From Bacteroidetes bacterium 47-18 (GTDB lineage: Bacteria; Bacteroidota; Bacteroidia; Chitinophagales; Chitinophagaceae), in assembly GCA_001897155.1 (NCBI GenBank), contig MKSF01000021.1, positions 21,652 through 85,651 on the forward strand: DNA of 64,000 nucleotides, in the 5' to 3' direction. The stretch's first letter is position 1. Every line of letters starts with the position of its first letter. Of the stretch, positions 1 through 8,786 are shown in pieces. The notes beneath the pieces were generated by a model that saw only the letters and a program-made list of their open reading frames with translations, was not told where the DNA came from and ran no database searches. Both the position numbers and the translations under genes were made by a program.

Positions 1-1
1 C

Positions 2-1546
2 TTCAGGGATGGCGACAAAAGCTACCTTCAGAATGAAAACGGTAAAAAGGTCATTGATAAAGGCTATGACCTTCTTTACTGGGACAAAGGCGCTTTTTTT
101 GTCGGCGGCACGATACAGGAACGCGTCAACCCGGGCACACCCGATGGCTTTAATACGTACCTGTCGGATATCATCTACCGGGGTAAGGTCATCCTGCACG
201 AGCTGCCCTTCGATAAGTTCAGCTATATCCTGGATGAAATAATAGTAGCCCGGAATACCTCCTTCCATAAGCCCGAGCTTTTCAAACCATATAACATAAC
301 AGTAGCAGAAAGCATCATATTGTTCAATACGAAAGGAAAGACCTTGCTGAACGGTCCCGTAAAGCATATGGCACTCCTGGATACAACAGGAACGAGCAGA
401 CAGCAGCCTCATGCTTTCCGGTATATCCTGCTGCTCACCCGGGACTTTAACGACCTGTTCTCCCTGTACGTGTACGATGCCGATGCAGATAAGATAGCCA
501 GGACGGTGCTGAAAGATGTGACGATCCTGAAGGAGAATGCACACCCCGACAAGCGGAATGGCGTACTGTATTTCAGCATACAGGAAAACAATAAGATCAC
601 TCCAAAGGTATTCCATTATAAGGATGGCAATTTTAAGCTGTCGGATGGAGCAATGCCTGTACGGCAGCAGGAGGAGGAAGCGGAAGAGGACCCCTATTAC
701 ACCGGCAATATCATTACAGGTAAGCCCGGCATCGACGGCGACTCCTACCGGTCTCCTGACGCAGACCCTATGAAGCCCCGGCCCGCTCCCAGCCCCTACC
801 TGCGCATACAGGATGATTCCGTGCTGCGCATGCCTGATATTTACAACCGATCCGGTGCATCCGTGCTGCACGTGAAGCTCACACCGCAGCAGCGGCTGAT
901 CCCTAAATTATCCAATGAGTACCGTACCGGTATCATTTACCTTGAAAACGGTAAATTCGGCATTATCAACCTGCAGGGTAAGCAACCGGCCATATATGAT
1001 TCGCTGTTCTATTTTGACCAGGCTGTTTTCGTAGTGCATCAAAACAACAGGAAGGGCATCATAGGCGCTGACGGCGATACCCTGCTCCCGGTAATATATG
1101 ACTCGCTGGCATTTGACATAGACCAGATACGCACCAGGCATACGGGCATCCATATCACCAACTCTTCCGATTCTAAACGCCGCAATTTTGAATTCAGGAA
1201 CACGGGGGTGATCAAAGTGGTGAAGGATGGGAAAACAGGCCTGTACGGCCGTAACTTCAAAGTGATATTCCCGGTGGAATATGACTTTATTGCTCAAAAC
1301 GATATCTATACCCTTCGTCCCAAAAAGAATATCCGTTATATTCTCAAAAAGGGGAATGCGTATTATGGCTTGCCTAACTATGGCGGTGATATGTCAGGCA
1401 AAACGGGCGATCCTTACGAGTATATACCGCTATATTATTATGAAAACTATTATAATATCGACGGGCTGAAGCTCATCGAGCTGTATGACGAGGCATATCA
1501 GTTCAAAGGCTTTATTTCGGATAAAGGACAAAAATATTATAAGTAA
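2..1546 (+). CDS. WG-repeat-like protein (5' end outside window)
   Basis: The reading frame is open from base 2 to the TAA at 1544-1546 with no stop, so the gene begins left of the window; the internal ATG at 320 is not its start. About 514 residues are visible. The C-terminal half has at least three degenerate WG-type repeats of roughly 30 residues, each running 'G-K-x-G-I-I...G...P...YD', for example the FGIINLQGK/IYDSLF, KGIIGADGD/VIYDSL and TGLYGRNFK/VEYDFI stretches. WG-repeat proteins form beta-propeller or beta-solenoid-like folds of mostly unknown function and are common in Bacteroidota. No enzymatic motif is visible. The Crp-like gene follows 8-11 bp downstream and may be cotranscribed. 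Confidence 0.7.
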   Translation, partial: FRDGDKSYLQNENGKKVIDKGYDLLYWDKGAFFVGGTIQERVNPGTPDGFNTYLSDIIYRGKVILHELPFDKFSYILDEIIVARNTSFHKPELFKPYNITVAESIILFNTKGKTLLNGPVKHMALLDTTGTSRQQPHAFRYILLLTRDFNDLFSLYVYDADADKIARTVLKDVTILKENAHPDKRNGVLYFSIQENNKITPKVFHYKDGNFKLSDGAMPVRQQEEEAEEDPYYTGNIITGKPGIDGDSYRSPDADPMKPRPAPSPYLRIQDDSVLRMPDIYNRSGASVLHVKLTPQQRLIPKLSNEYRTGIIYLENGKFGIINLQGKQPAIYDSLFYFDQAVFVVHQNNRKGIIGADGDTLLPVIYDSLAFDIDQIRTRHTGIHITNSSDSKRRNFEFRNTGVIKVVKDGKTGLYGRNFKVIFPVEYDFIAQNDIYTLRPKKNIRYILKKGNAYYGLPNYGGDMSGKTGDPYEYIPLYYYENYYNIDGLKLIELYDEAYQFKGFISDKGQKYYK

Positions 1547-1557
1547 GGCTGCCCGTG

Positions 1558-2121
1558 ATGCATATAGACCAGATACTTGCAACCATCCATCCCCTGCCGG
1601 AAGCTTCCTGCTCCCTGCTGAAGCAGCATATCCGGGAATGCAGCTTTCCCAAAGGACACCTGATCATCAGGGCCGCTACTATAGCCCGCAAGCTCTATTT
1701 TATCAAAAAAGGGCTGGTCAGGGCCTATGCCCATGCGGATGGCCAAGAAGTTACCTTCTGGTTCGGACGTGAAGGAGAGACCGTGATCTCCATGAAAAGC
1801 TATGTGGAGCAGCAGGAAGGATATGAAGATATCGTGCTGATGGAAGACTGTGATCTTTACGAGCTGGACGCTGCTACGTTGCACAGGCTGTTCGCGCAGG
1901 ATATCCATATAGCCAACTGGGGACGGCGCTTTGCCGAGCTGGAGCTGGTCAAGACCGAAGAACGGCTCATCTCCCGGCAGTTCAGGACCGCTACGGAACG
2001 CTACAAGGCCCTGCTGGCCGATAACCCGGACCTGGTCCGGCGGGTACCTTTAGGCCATATCGCCTCTTTCCTGGGGATCACGCAGGTAAGCCTCAGCCGC
2101 ATCCGGGCAGAGATCAGGTAG
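1558..2121 (+). CDS. Crp/Fnr-family transcriptional regulator
   Basis: This is a cyclic-nucleotide-binding-type regulator of about 187 residues. Residues 25-115 form the beta-roll effector domain (FPKGHLIIRA, LYFIKKGLVRAY and EVTFWFGREGE segments). The C-terminus has a short DNA-binding helix-turn-helix (VPLGHIASFLGITQVSLSRIR). Bacteroidota have many such stand-alone Crp-like proteins, often without true cAMP binding. The canonical phosphate-cassette residues are not obvious here, so the ligand cannot be named. ATG at 1558 is preferred, but the GTG immediately before it (1555) is in frame. It lies downstream of the WG-repeat gene and upstream of an SMR transporter; the target genes are unknown. 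Confidence 0.85.
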   Translation: MHIDQILATIHPLPEASCSLLKQHIRECSFPKGHLIIRAATIARKLYFIKKGLVRAYAHADGQEVTFWFGREGETVISMKSYVEQQEGYEDIVLMEDCDLYELDAATLHRLFAQDIHIANWGRRFAELELVKTEERLISRQFRTATERYKALLADNPDLVRRVPLGHIASFLGITQVSLSRIRAEIR

Positions 2122-2183
2122 TTTTTATCATTTGTAAAAAAATTCCCGCGATTAATCCGGATTTTTGCATAAAATATACAACC

Positions 2184-2510
2184 ATGAACTGGATCATCCT
2201 AATCATCGCCGGATTATTTGAAGTAGCCTTTGCCTCCTGCCTGGGAAAAGCCAAAGAAGCCACGGGCGCAGCCGCTGCCTGGTGGTACGGCGCTTTCCTG
2301 CTCTCCCTTACGATCAGCATGCTGCTGCTCATCAAAGCCACCCAGACCCTGCCGATAGGCACGGCCTACGCCGTATGGACCGGCATAGGCGCCGTAGGTA
2401 CGGCGCTGATGGGCATCATTTTCTTCAAAGACCCTGCCAGCTTCTGGAGACTGTTCTTTATCACCACGCTGATAGGATCTGTCATCGGGCTTAAGGCGGT
2501 TTCCCATTAA
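2184..2510 (+). CDS. SMR-family small multidrug/guanidinium exporter (SugE/Gdx-like)
   Basis: At 108 residues with four hydrophobic segments it is a typical SMR protein. The family's essential membrane glutamate is Glu13 (IIAGLFEVAFA), and the signature IGTAYAVWTGIGAVGTA is close to that of SugE/Gdx guanidinium exporters rather than EmrE. By homology it is a proton-coupled, antiparallel dimeric exporter of guanidinium or small cations in the cytoplasmic membrane. No guanidine riboswitch fits in the 62-bp leader, which contains only an AT-rich stretch. It may be expressed with the Crp-like regulator upstream. Bacteroidota SMR proteins can be split between subfamilies, so substrate assignment is inference. 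Confidence 0.85.
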   Translation: MNWIILIIAGLFEVAFASCLGKAKEATGAAAAWWYGAFLLSLTISMLLLIKATQTLPIGTAYAVWTGIGAVGTALMGIIFFKDPASFWRLFFITTLIGSVIGLKAVSH

Positions 2511-2586
2511 GGCGCTGTAAGAAGCGGTTGTAAGGCACGCCCGGCAAATTTTATGAAATACATTTCGCTATCAGCCTTTTTCAAAT

Positions 2587-2594
2587 TACCTTTG
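2587..2594 (+). promoter_or_regulatory. -7 box of folD promoter, nearly leaderless
   Basis: TACCTTTG matches the Bacteroidota -7 consensus TAnnTTTG and ends only 4 bp before the folD ATG at 2599. Transcription would start at or next to the start codon, giving a leaderless or nearly leaderless mRNA. The -33 region lacks a perfect TTG. Confidence 0.5.
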
Positions 2595-2598
2595 CGGT

Positions 2599-3486
2599 AT
2601 GCAATTATTAGATGGTAAACTGGTATCTGAAACCTTGTTGGCAGATATCGCCCGGCAAGTAGAAGAACTGAGGTCAGCAGGCAAAAAAGCGCCGCATCTG
2701 GCCGCTATCCTGGTAGGTACCGACCCCGCCAGCGAGACCTATGTAGCATCCAAGGTTAAAACATGTAAGCAGATCGGTTTCCAGTCCACGGAGATCAGGC
2801 TGTCAGCAGATACACCGGAAGAGGAGGTGCTGGAATATATCCGTTCTTTCAATTCCAATACGGATATAGACGGCATCCTGGTGCAACTGCCCTTACCCAG
2901 GCATATTGATGAGCAGAAGGTCATCGATACCATTGACCCTAAAAAGGACGTGGACGGGTTCCATCCTGTCAATGTCGGTAAGATGGTGATCGGTCAGCCG
3001 ACCTTTATTTCCGCCACGCCCAACGGTATCATGCTGATGCTGCAGCATTACGGTATTGATACTGCCGGTAAGCATTGTGTGGTGATAGGACGCAGCAATA
3101 TAGTAGGTACACCTATGAGCATCCTGCTGAGCCGCAATACCAACCCGGGCAACTGTACCGTAACCCTCGCGCATTCCCGCACGCAAAACCTGAAAGAATT
3201 GTGCCTGCAGGCCGACATCATAGTGGCAGCTATCGGCCGTCCCGCATTTGTCACTGCGGATATGGTCAAGGACGGCGCCATTGTCATAGATGTGGGTATT
3301 AACAGGATAGAGGATGCCGGCAGGAAAAGCGGTTTCCGACTTGTGGGCGATGTGGATTTCGATGCTATCAGCCGGAAAGCCAGCTGGATAACCCCCGTTC
3401 CGGGAGGTGTGGGCAAAATGACCATCTGCGCGCTGATGTACAATACCTTACAGGCCTGTAAAGCCAGGCAGTCCCTAACATATTAA
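2599..3486 (+). CDS. folD: Methylenetetrahydrofolate dehydrogenase / methenyltetrahydrofolate cyclohydrolase
   Basis: FolD interconverts 5,10-methylene-, methenyl- and 10-formyl-tetrahydrofolate in the cytosol. At 295 residues the length is normal. The catalytic lysine pattern Y-V-x-S-K is at Tyr48/Lys52. DGILVQLPLP lies near residue 94, the nucleotide-binding GRSNIVGTPMSILL in the middle, and the signature PVPGGVGKMT near the C-terminus. It is followed by a strong hairpin terminator and then thyA, which uses the methylene-THF that FolD makes. The folate-linked pair is therefore adjacent but probably transcribed separately. Confidence 0.97.
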   Translation: MQLLDGKLVSETLLADIARQVEELRSAGKKAPHLAAILVGTDPASETYVASKVKTCKQIGFQSTEIRLSADTPEEEVLEYIRSFNSNTDIDGILVQLPLPRHIDEQKVIDTIDPKKDVDGFHPVNVGKMVIGQPTFISATPNGIMLMLQHYGIDTAGKHCVVIGRSNIVGTPMSILLSRNTNPGNCTVTLAHSRTQNLKELCLQADIIVAAIGRPAFVTADMVKDGAIVIDVGINRIEDAGRKSGFRLVGDVDFDAISRKASWITPVPGGVGKMTICALMYNTLQACKARQSLTY

Positions 3487-3504
3487 TAGAGATAAACATT
3501 ACAC

Positions 3505-3540
3505 AAAAAAATTGCAGTAACTTTACTGCAATTTTTTTGT
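3505..3540 (+). terminator. Rho-independent terminator after folD
   Basis: A perfect 10-bp inverted repeat ATTGCAGTAA / TTACTGCAAT (3511-3520 and 3523-3532) is flanked by an A-run and a T-run, giving a longer A/U-extended stem. It separates folD from thyA. Confidence 0.8.
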
Positions 3541-3561
3541 GACCCTAAAAGCAATACGGCA

Positions 3562-4380
3562 ATGGATCAGTATTTAAAGCTCCTGCAACATATATTAGAC
3601 CACGGAGAGACCAAAAGCGACAGGACCGGTACCGGTACCGTCAGCTGCTTCGGCTACCAGATGCGCTTCGATCTTCAGCAGGGCTTTCCCCTGCTCACTA
3701 CCAAGAAGCTGCACCTGAAATCCATCATATATGAGCTCCTGTGGTTCCTGAAAGGCAGCACCAATATCGCGTACCTGCAGGAGCATAAGGTAAAGATCTG
3801 GGATGAATGGGCGGACGAAAACGGCGATCTCGGGCCCGTATACGGCAAGCAATGGCGCAGCTGGGAAGGAGCGGACGGCAAGGTGTACGACCAGATCAGC
3901 CTGGCGATAGGCCAGCTGCGGAACAACCCGGACAGCAGGCGTATCATCGTCAACGCATGGAATGTGGCCGACCTGCCGCAAATGGCATTAAGCCCCTGCC
4001 ATGCCCTCTTCCAGTTCTATGTCAGCAATCCCTCCGAAGGCTCCGGCAAAAAAGGGAAGCTGTCCTGCCAGCTGTACCAGCGAAGCGCGGATGTTTTTCT
4101 CGGCGTCCCTTTCAATATAGCCTCCTATGCCCTGCTGACCATGATGGTAGCGCAGGTATGCGACCTAGAGTATGGTGAATTCATTCATACGTTCGGTGAT
4201 GTACATATCTACAGCAATCATATAGAGCAGGTAAAGGAACAACTGAAACGCACGCCTTTTCCACTGCCGCAGATGCGCATTAATCCGGAGGTGAAGGATA
4301 TTTTCGGATTTACATATGAAGATTTTGAGCTGGTCAATTATGAAGCCCACCCGCATATAAAAGGCACCGTAGCCGTATAG
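3562..4380 (+). CDS. thyA: Thymidylate synthase
   Basis: ThyA methylates dUMP to dTMP using 5,10-methylene-THF. The 272-residue length is close to the classical enzyme (264). The nucleophile is Cys146 in [12 protein letters not shown], the same number as in E. coli. The N-terminal DRTGTGT phosphate loop, the [25 protein letters not shown] signature segments and the C-terminal [10 protein letters not shown] tail are all present. The start at ATG 3562 gives a normal N-terminus ([12 protein letters not shown]). It lies directly after folD, the source of its cofactor. Confidence 0.98.
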   Translation: MDQYLKLLQHILDHGETKSDRTGTGTVSCFGYQMRFDLQQGFPLLTTKKLHLKSIIYELLWFLKGSTNIAYLQEHKVKIWDEWADENGDLGPVYGKQWRSWEGADGKVYDQISLAIGQLRNNPDSRRIIVNAWNVADLPQMALSPCHALFQFYVSNPSEGSGKKGKLSCQLYQRSADVFLGVPFNIASYALLTMMVAQVCDLEYGEFIHTFGDVHIYSNHIEQVKEQLKRTPFPLPQMRINPEVKDIFGFTYEDFELVNYEAHPHIKGTVAV

Positions 4381-4419
4381 CACGGTAATATAATCCATTT
4401 GATAGTAGCTTCGGCAGGG

Positions 4420-4634
4420 CTTCGACGGTGCTCAGCCTGACAGCAGGAAGGATTATTACCTGGAACCTGTCGAAAGGTAGCAGCAGTTTGGCAGAACTTC
4501 GGCGGCGCTCAGCCTGGCAGCAGGAAGGATTATTACATGGAACCTGTCGAAGGGTGATAGTAGCTTCGGCAAGGCTTCGACGGCGCTCAGCCTGGCAGCA
4601 GGAAGGCTTGTCACATTGAGCTTGTCGAAATGTG
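4420..4634. repeat. Three-unit REP-like palindromic repeat array (family 1)
   Basis: Three tandem imperfect copies begin at about 4420, 4497 and 4574, with a period near 77 bp. Each has a left arm of the form CTTCGACGGCGCTCAGCCTG and a right arm ending in CTGTCGAA or TTGTCGAA, so each can fold as a hairpin. The right end of unit 3 (4609-4634) matches the reverse complement of 33435-33460 at 25 of 26 positions. The same family forms the array at 50528-50828. The region has no believable gene: the 63-codon open frame inside it is made of the repeat. Confidence 0.85.
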
Positions 4635-4674
4635 CTTGCTATGTATCAGAAAATAAATACAAATTATCAGAAGA

Positions 4675-4790
4675 GCTGCCTCACATCCGTTCGGCATGAC
4701 CAATATGCTACTTTATAGCAAACACTCTCTCTGACCCGCAGAGAGGACGCTTTCCCGCGAAGCGTATCTGTAATAAAGGTTGTTTCCTGT
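4675..4790. repeat. Dispersed intergenic repeat (family 2), long copy
   Basis: The core TCACATCCGTTCGGCATGAC (4681-4700) recurs at 14028-14058, 27788-27817 and 40691-40720. This copy and the one at 40691 stay recognisably similar for about 110-120 bp and share CTGTAATAA near the right end. It lies in the 456-bp gap between thyA and the convergent DUF2891 gene, which otherwise contains only the family 1 array. Confidence 0.65.
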
Positions 4791-4836
4791 AAACAGACAG
4801 GTACTACCAACAGCAACCTGCCGCTTACCGTTCCCG

Positions 4837-5937
4837 TCAATATCCCGACAATGCCAGCACCGCGAAGGTACCGAGCCAGTGGCCGCCGCCGTAATTGGAT
4901 TCCTGCAGGTGCTTTAGCCCGGTATCCAGCAGTACCTGCTGCGCCTGGTACAACTGCTGCCTGACTGCCGTATTCGCCAGGTAAGGAATGATCTGCCTCA
5001 TATTGGCTACCTTACTGAACATCAGTCCGTCAAGGTGAACGATCTGGTAATCGTTCCGGTCACTGACCTCCGGCGCCTTACAGACCTGCTCCAGACCCTC
5101 TGGATCAAAAAACTGTTCAAACCAGGTGTTATAAGCGGCGCTGTCCAGCACACGGGTCATCAGGTCGGCCACGTACAGGCTGGGAGAAAAGAAATCGCTC
5201 CCGTCCGGCTCAAAACGGGCCGGCACCTGACGGACATCCTTATAGAAGAACAGGGCTTTCTGCTTTAGCTGGTACTCAAAGGCGGTATCCTGCACTGCCG
5301 CCGCCCAGTCTATAGCCAGGCTCAGGGCAAACGCGGTATTGCCATGCACCCCAGTCTTATTGGGATAGCTTTGTTTGGGCAGGAACTCTTTCCATAAGGC
5401 AACGATCTTCCGGGTCAGGGGCTGCAGGTGCTGGTATAAGACCTGCACATCCTTATCGGCCGACATTCTTAATTCCTGGTCCAGCTTCAGCAGCCAGGCC
5501 CAGCCATAGGTACGCTCAAAGGAAGTTCCCAGGATATTAGTGTTAAAATAGTCCGTTTCCGCCTGGATATTGGACGCGGTGATCGTTCGTTGCAGCAGTT
5601 GTATATACGCCTCTTTCCCGGGCATATCAGGAAAACGGTTGAGCACCCTTACCAGCAGCCAGTGTCCGTGCACGCTGCTGTGCCAGTCGAAACAACCGTA
5701 GAATGCCGGGTGCAGCTGGGAAGGTGTGAATACGGCGTCATCAGGCCCAGAAGCCGTATGATCGGTCTTATTGGGGTATTCCTGCAGCATGCATTCCAAT
5801 GGCATCTTTGCTATGACCTGCGCCTTCTCCGGGGTCAGGGTATCATACCGGAAGAGCGCTTCCGTCGATGCCGGACCTCCGGGCCCGGTACACCCTGTGA
5901 TACATAATACCGCAATGACCCAACTGAATTTTTTCAT
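4837..5937 (-). CDS. DUF2891 domain lipoprotein
   Basis: This 366-residue protein has a lipoprotein signal (hydrophobic residues 5-15, Cys16 in ITGCTGPG). The mature part carries the DUF2891 signature HPAFYGCFDWHSSVHGHW, followed by alpha-helical, likely alpha/alpha-barrel sequence ending NYGGGHWLGTFAVLAL. DUF2891 proteins are secreted or surface lipoproteins of unknown activity; the conserved His/Trp motifs suggest a glycan-active or lyase-like site, but that is inference. The gene stands alone and converges on thyA. Confidence 0.8.
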   Translation of the reverse strand: MKKFSWVIAVLCITGCTGPGGPASTEALFRYDTLTPEKAQVIAKMPLECMLQEYPNKTDHTASGPDDAVFTPSQLHPAFYGCFDWHSSVHGHWLLVRVLNRFPDMPGKEAYIQLLQRTITASNIQAETDYFNTNILGTSFERTYGWAWLLKLDQELRMSADKDVQVLYQHLQPLTRKIVALWKEFLPKQSYPNKTGVHGNTAFALSLAIDWAAAVQDTAFEYQLKQKALFFYKDVRQVPARFEPDGSDFFSPSLYVADLMTRVLDSAAYNTWFEQFFDPEGLEQVCKAPEVSDRNDYQIVHLDGLMFSKVANMRQIIPYLANTAVRQQLYQAQQVLLDTGLKHLQESNYGGGHWLGTFAVLALSGY

Positions 5938-6030
5938 CCTGATGTTATTTTAAGGTTTCCAAAAATTTTCAAGATAGTAAATATAAGGGAGCATTGCAAG
6001 GATGAAGTGATCCGTAGCCGGAAAACCTTA

Positions 6031-6435
6031 TTACTCATAGACCGGCACCGGCTTATTGTCCTCACATTTGATACCGGTGGGCACGGGTGCTACGGTACAG
6101 TCGGACTTGATGTCCCAGCGCTGGTTATAATTGGCTTCCGCCGCATTATATTGCGCCAGCTTTTCCAGGAATTTCTTAGTATCGATGTATTTGGAATAGA
6201 TGATATACGTCTGGGGTCCGCCACAGGCTTTGCTGCCAAAAGGAGCGAAGGCAAATTCGTTGGGATTATTACAGTGCTTGTTATCTGCCATATCTATGAG
6301 CTCCCGGTAATGTCGCTGCAGGGCTTCCTTATGCTGTTCCCTTGTAAATCCTTTTTTGCGTTTCTGGGCCTGTACAGTGCCTGCGGACAGGGTAATGGCT
6401 GCGGAGCACAGCACGATATACTGAAATAATTTCAT
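6031..6435 (-). CDS. Hypothetical secreted protein
   Basis: The protein has 134 residues, with a clear signal peptide (MKLFQYIVLCSAAITLSAG...VQAQ, cleavage after about residue 23). The mature part is basic then mixed and contains several cysteines (NKHCNNP, SKACGGP, SDCTV, IKCEDN) that could form disulfides in the periplasm. I do not recognise the family. It is a single gene between the DUF2891 lipoprotein and ccmB, both on the same strand. Confidence 0.6.
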   Translation of the reverse strand: MKLFQYIVLCSAAITLSAGTVQAQKRKKGFTREQHKEALQRHYRELIDMADNKHCNNPNEFAFAPFGSKACGGPQTYIIYSKYIDTKKFLEKLAQYNAAEANYNQRWDIKSDCTVAPVPTGIKCEDNKPVPVYE

Positions 6436-6514
6436 AACCGGATATTATAATAACGGATTGTAAATTATACAAATTCCGTTATTACAGCAACAATAGGTAA
6501 AATTTAACGCAATT

Positions 6515-7165
6515 TTATTCCTTCCATAAAAAAGGGAACAGGAGCAGCGCCAGGCCGACTATGACGCCGTTCATACCTGTCATCACCAGCAGCAAGGTAC
6601 CCCAGTCCTCCTGGAAAACAGGCGCCAGCGCCGCAAAGCTGAGCTTGTCCAGGATCAGCAGCAGGGGTATGCTTAAGGGGAATCCCAGTATCGCCATAAG
6701 CGCGGCATTCTGCTTGGCCTGCGATGCGATGGCCGAAAGGAAAGTGAACAGCAGCGCGAGCCCCTGTGAGCCCAGGACCGCCACCAGGATAAACCTGTAA
6801 GGATTATGAAAATGAATGTCCATAATGCCGTAAAAAAGCGTCACGGACACCAGCGTCATCAGCAGCATCAGGATGCTGCTGTACATCAGCTTGGCCAGGA
6901 TGAACCTGGAGGGGCTTACAATAGTATAATAATAGCGGTAACGCTCCACGGTTTCCTGCAGGAAGGATTTGGATACGGTATTGATAACGATAAACAACTG
7001 TGCGATCCAGAACAGCGCATTCCATACCCTGCTTTCAGGCTGCCGGGCCATTAAAAACACGATGAATACCGTGCAGCCGATATACAGCAGCGCTCCCCAG
7101 AAGGTATGCTTAAGCCGCCATTCGATCAACAGCTCCTTTTTCAATATGGCCCAGATCTGCCGCAT
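6515..7165 (-). CDS. ccmB: CcmB-like heme exporter / cytochrome c maturation permease
   Basis: This is an integral membrane protein of 216 residues with six hydrophobic segments. The N-terminus IWAILKKELLIEWRLKHTFWGALLY and the internal NTVSKSFLQETVERYRYYYTIVSPSRFILAKLMYS are typical of Bacteroidota CcmB, the permease subunit of the CcmABC complex in cytochrome c maturation. The other ccm genes are not nearby. It lies 13 bp downstream of a nitroreductase gene on the same strand, so the two may form an operon. Confidence 0.85.
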   Translation of the reverse strand: MRQIWAILKKELLIEWRLKHTFWGALLYIGCTVFIVFLMARQPESRVWNALFWIAQLFIVINTVSKSFLQETVERYRYYYTIVSPSRFILAKLMYSSILMLLMTLVSVTLFYGIMDIHFHNPYRFILVAVLGSQGLALLFTFLSAIASQAKQNAALMAILGFPLSIPLLLILDKLSFAALAPVFQEDWGTLLLVMTGMNGVIVGLALLLFPFLWKE

Positions 7166-7178
7166 GAGATTGAATGGT

Positions 7179-7757
7179 TTATTTGGTCCAGTGAATTTTA
7201 TCCGCTACCGGGGTCTTCCTCGTGGCCGGTATATCTTCTTTATCCGTTTTGCCCAGGTATATGAACCCTACCACCTCATCTTCCTGCTGCTGCAGTCCCA
7301 GGTAGGCTTTCATTTCGGGCTTCAGGGCCATGCCGCCGGTGCTCCAGATCGCAGCGATCCCCAGGCTGTGCGCCATCAGCAGTATGTTCTGAACGGCAGC
7401 CGACACGGCCGCGTACTCTTCCAGGAAGGGTATTTTGGTCATCGGCGTCCGCTGCATACCCACCACTACGAGGTGAGATACGGTATGAGACATATTTTTC
7501 AGGCTGTCGTATTTGGAGACCATAAAATTCTCCGGCCCGGCAGCCGAGCGGTACATTTCCGCATGGTCGGTACAAAACCGGGCCAGGGCTTCTCCTGAAT
7601 ACACGAAAAACCGCCACGGTTCGGTGCGTCCATGCGTAGGCGCCCAGTGTGCGGCTTCCAGGCATTTCAGGATAGCGCTGTCGTCCAGTATCGTTCCGTT
7701 CATGGCCGCAGGCTTGACAGTCCTTCTCGTTTTGATCAGTTCCAGCAGATCCGTCAT
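7179..7757 (-). CDS. Nitroreductase-family FMN oxidoreductase
   Basis: It has 192 residues. The N-terminal LIKTRRTVKPAAMNG and WAPTHGRTEPWRFFVY motifs bind FMN, and the C-terminal AAIWSTGGMALKPEMKAYLGL and VGFIYLGKT complete the fold. The short form without an N-terminal extension resembles the YdjA/TdsD type. It would reduce nitro or quinone compounds with NAD(P)H in the cytosol; the physiological substrate is not deducible. It is followed closely by ccmB. Confidence 0.88.
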   Translation of the reverse strand: MTDLLELIKTRRTVKPAAMNGTILDDSAILKCLEAAHWAPTHGRTEPWRFFVYSGEALARFCTDHAEMYRSAAGPENFMVSKYDSLKNMSHTVSHLVVVGMQRTPMTKIPFLEEYAAVSAAVQNILLMAHSLGIAAIWSTGGMALKPEMKAYLGLQQQEDEVVGFIYLGKTDKEDIPATRKTPVADKIHWTK

Positions 7758-7908
7758 ATGATAATGATTTCAGTCCTTAAATGGTTAATAACAGCCGGTT
7801 GCGCGTGAAAATTTTCCGGCTAATGCAACCAGCAGATATGACAAAGCACCTTTCCACTTGACAAACAAGCAGAAAGGTGCAAATGGTATAAATTAGACAA
7901 CTAAAAAA

Positions 7909-8166
7909 TTATGCAGTTAATGCATTGATCTTTTTAGTCAATTTAGATTTGATATTGCTTGCTTTATTCTTATGGATGATGTTCCTTTTAGCCAGTTTAT
8001 CAACCATAGAAATTACTTTAGGCAATTGTTCACCGGCAACATCCTTTTCACTCACTTTCAATAAAGCACGGATTGCATTACGGGTGGTTTTTGCATAATA
8101 ACGATTGTGCTCACGACGTTTCAGACTTTGACGGGCAGATTTACGGGTAGCTTTATGATTTGCCAT
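7909..8166 (-). CDS. rpsT: 30S ribosomal protein S20
   Basis: At 85 residues it is a basic, helical protein starting MANHKATRKSARQSLKRREHN, with the expected NIIHKNKASNIKSKLTKKINAL C-terminus. S20 binds 16S rRNA and assists early 30S assembly. It is a monocistronic gene with its own TAnnTTTG promoter about 46 bp upstream. Confidence 0.98.
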   Translation of the reverse strand: MANHKATRKSARQSLKRREHNRYYAKTTRNAIRALLKVSEKDVAGEQLPKVISMVDKLAKRNIIHKNKASNIKSKLTKKINALTA

Positions 8167-8211
8167 TTCTTTTATTTTATATTTAAATTACTTACGTTTT
8201 CAAAAGGAATG

Positions 8212-8242
8212 CAAAGGTAAATATTCCAATAATAATATCCAA
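8212..8242 (-). promoter_or_regulatory. Bacteroidota-type promoter of rpsT
   Basis: Read on the minus strand, the -7 box is TACCTTTG (8212-8219) and a TTG is at 8240-8242, with 20 bp between. This matches the TTG-N19/20-TAnnTTTG consensus of primary sigma factor promoters in this phylum. Confidence 0.6.
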
Positions 8243-8374
8243 AAATTTACCTGCTCTATTTTATTTTTTTCAATTGCTGTGCAAATATAGGGACTTTGCC
8301 TCATATTCCAATACAGAAAATTTTACTTTACGTCCGATTTACTTTGTATTTTTGCAGCCATACCTTTATTTTAT

Positions 8375-8755
8375 ATGAAACAGTTTCTGGTCACGCTCAT
8401 TATAACGTTCCTCCTGCTGACAGGCACGGCTTTTTACCTGAACAGTATCGACCCTGCCTACGACGTTATGACACTGATACTTGCCAATGCGCTGCTGGCC
8501 GTGGTTACGTTCATTTCCTTCAATATGATCTATAACGGCATCAAAAGGAAGCAGGGAGAAAGCATGTACCGCGCCAAGATAGGCAGCACCATGCTGAAAT
8601 TCTTCGTGATCATAGGAGCGGTATTGCTGTATGTGGTCACCCGTGAAAAAGGTATGCTGCACCGCTCTACCATTATGAGCTTTGCGGGAGCCTACATCAT
8701 ATATATGGTGCTGGAAACTATCATATTATCCAAAATTGCAAGAACAGCCAAGTAA
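8375..8755 (+). CDS. Small hypothetical membrane protein
   Basis: The protein has 126 residues and four hydrophobic segments (about 4-24, 30-52, 68-88 and 100-120), with a basic loop (KRKQGESMYRAK) after the second. I do not recognise a named family; the layout is compatible with AtpI-like or other four-helix inner-membrane proteins, but no motif decides it. A TATTTTTG -7-like box lies at 8347-8354. The SprT-like gene starts 31 bp after its stop. Confidence 0.6.
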   Translation: MKQFLVTLIITFLLLTGTAFYLNSIDPAYDVMTLILANALLAVVTFISFNMIYNGIKRKQGESMYRAKIGSTMLKFFVIIGAVLLYVVTREKGMLHRSTIMSFAGAYIIYMVLETIILSKIARTAK

Positions 8756-8786
8756 TACCGGGACAGGAAACCCGGACACCCAGCGA

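Noticed and set aside
2122..2183. Guanidine riboswitch before the SugE/Gdx-like gene
   Set aside because: The leader is only 62 bp and shows no matching helices or conserved loops.
4428..4619. A 63-codon open frame downstream of thyA
   Set aside because: It lies wholly in the three-unit repeat array and encodes the same repeated peptide three times.
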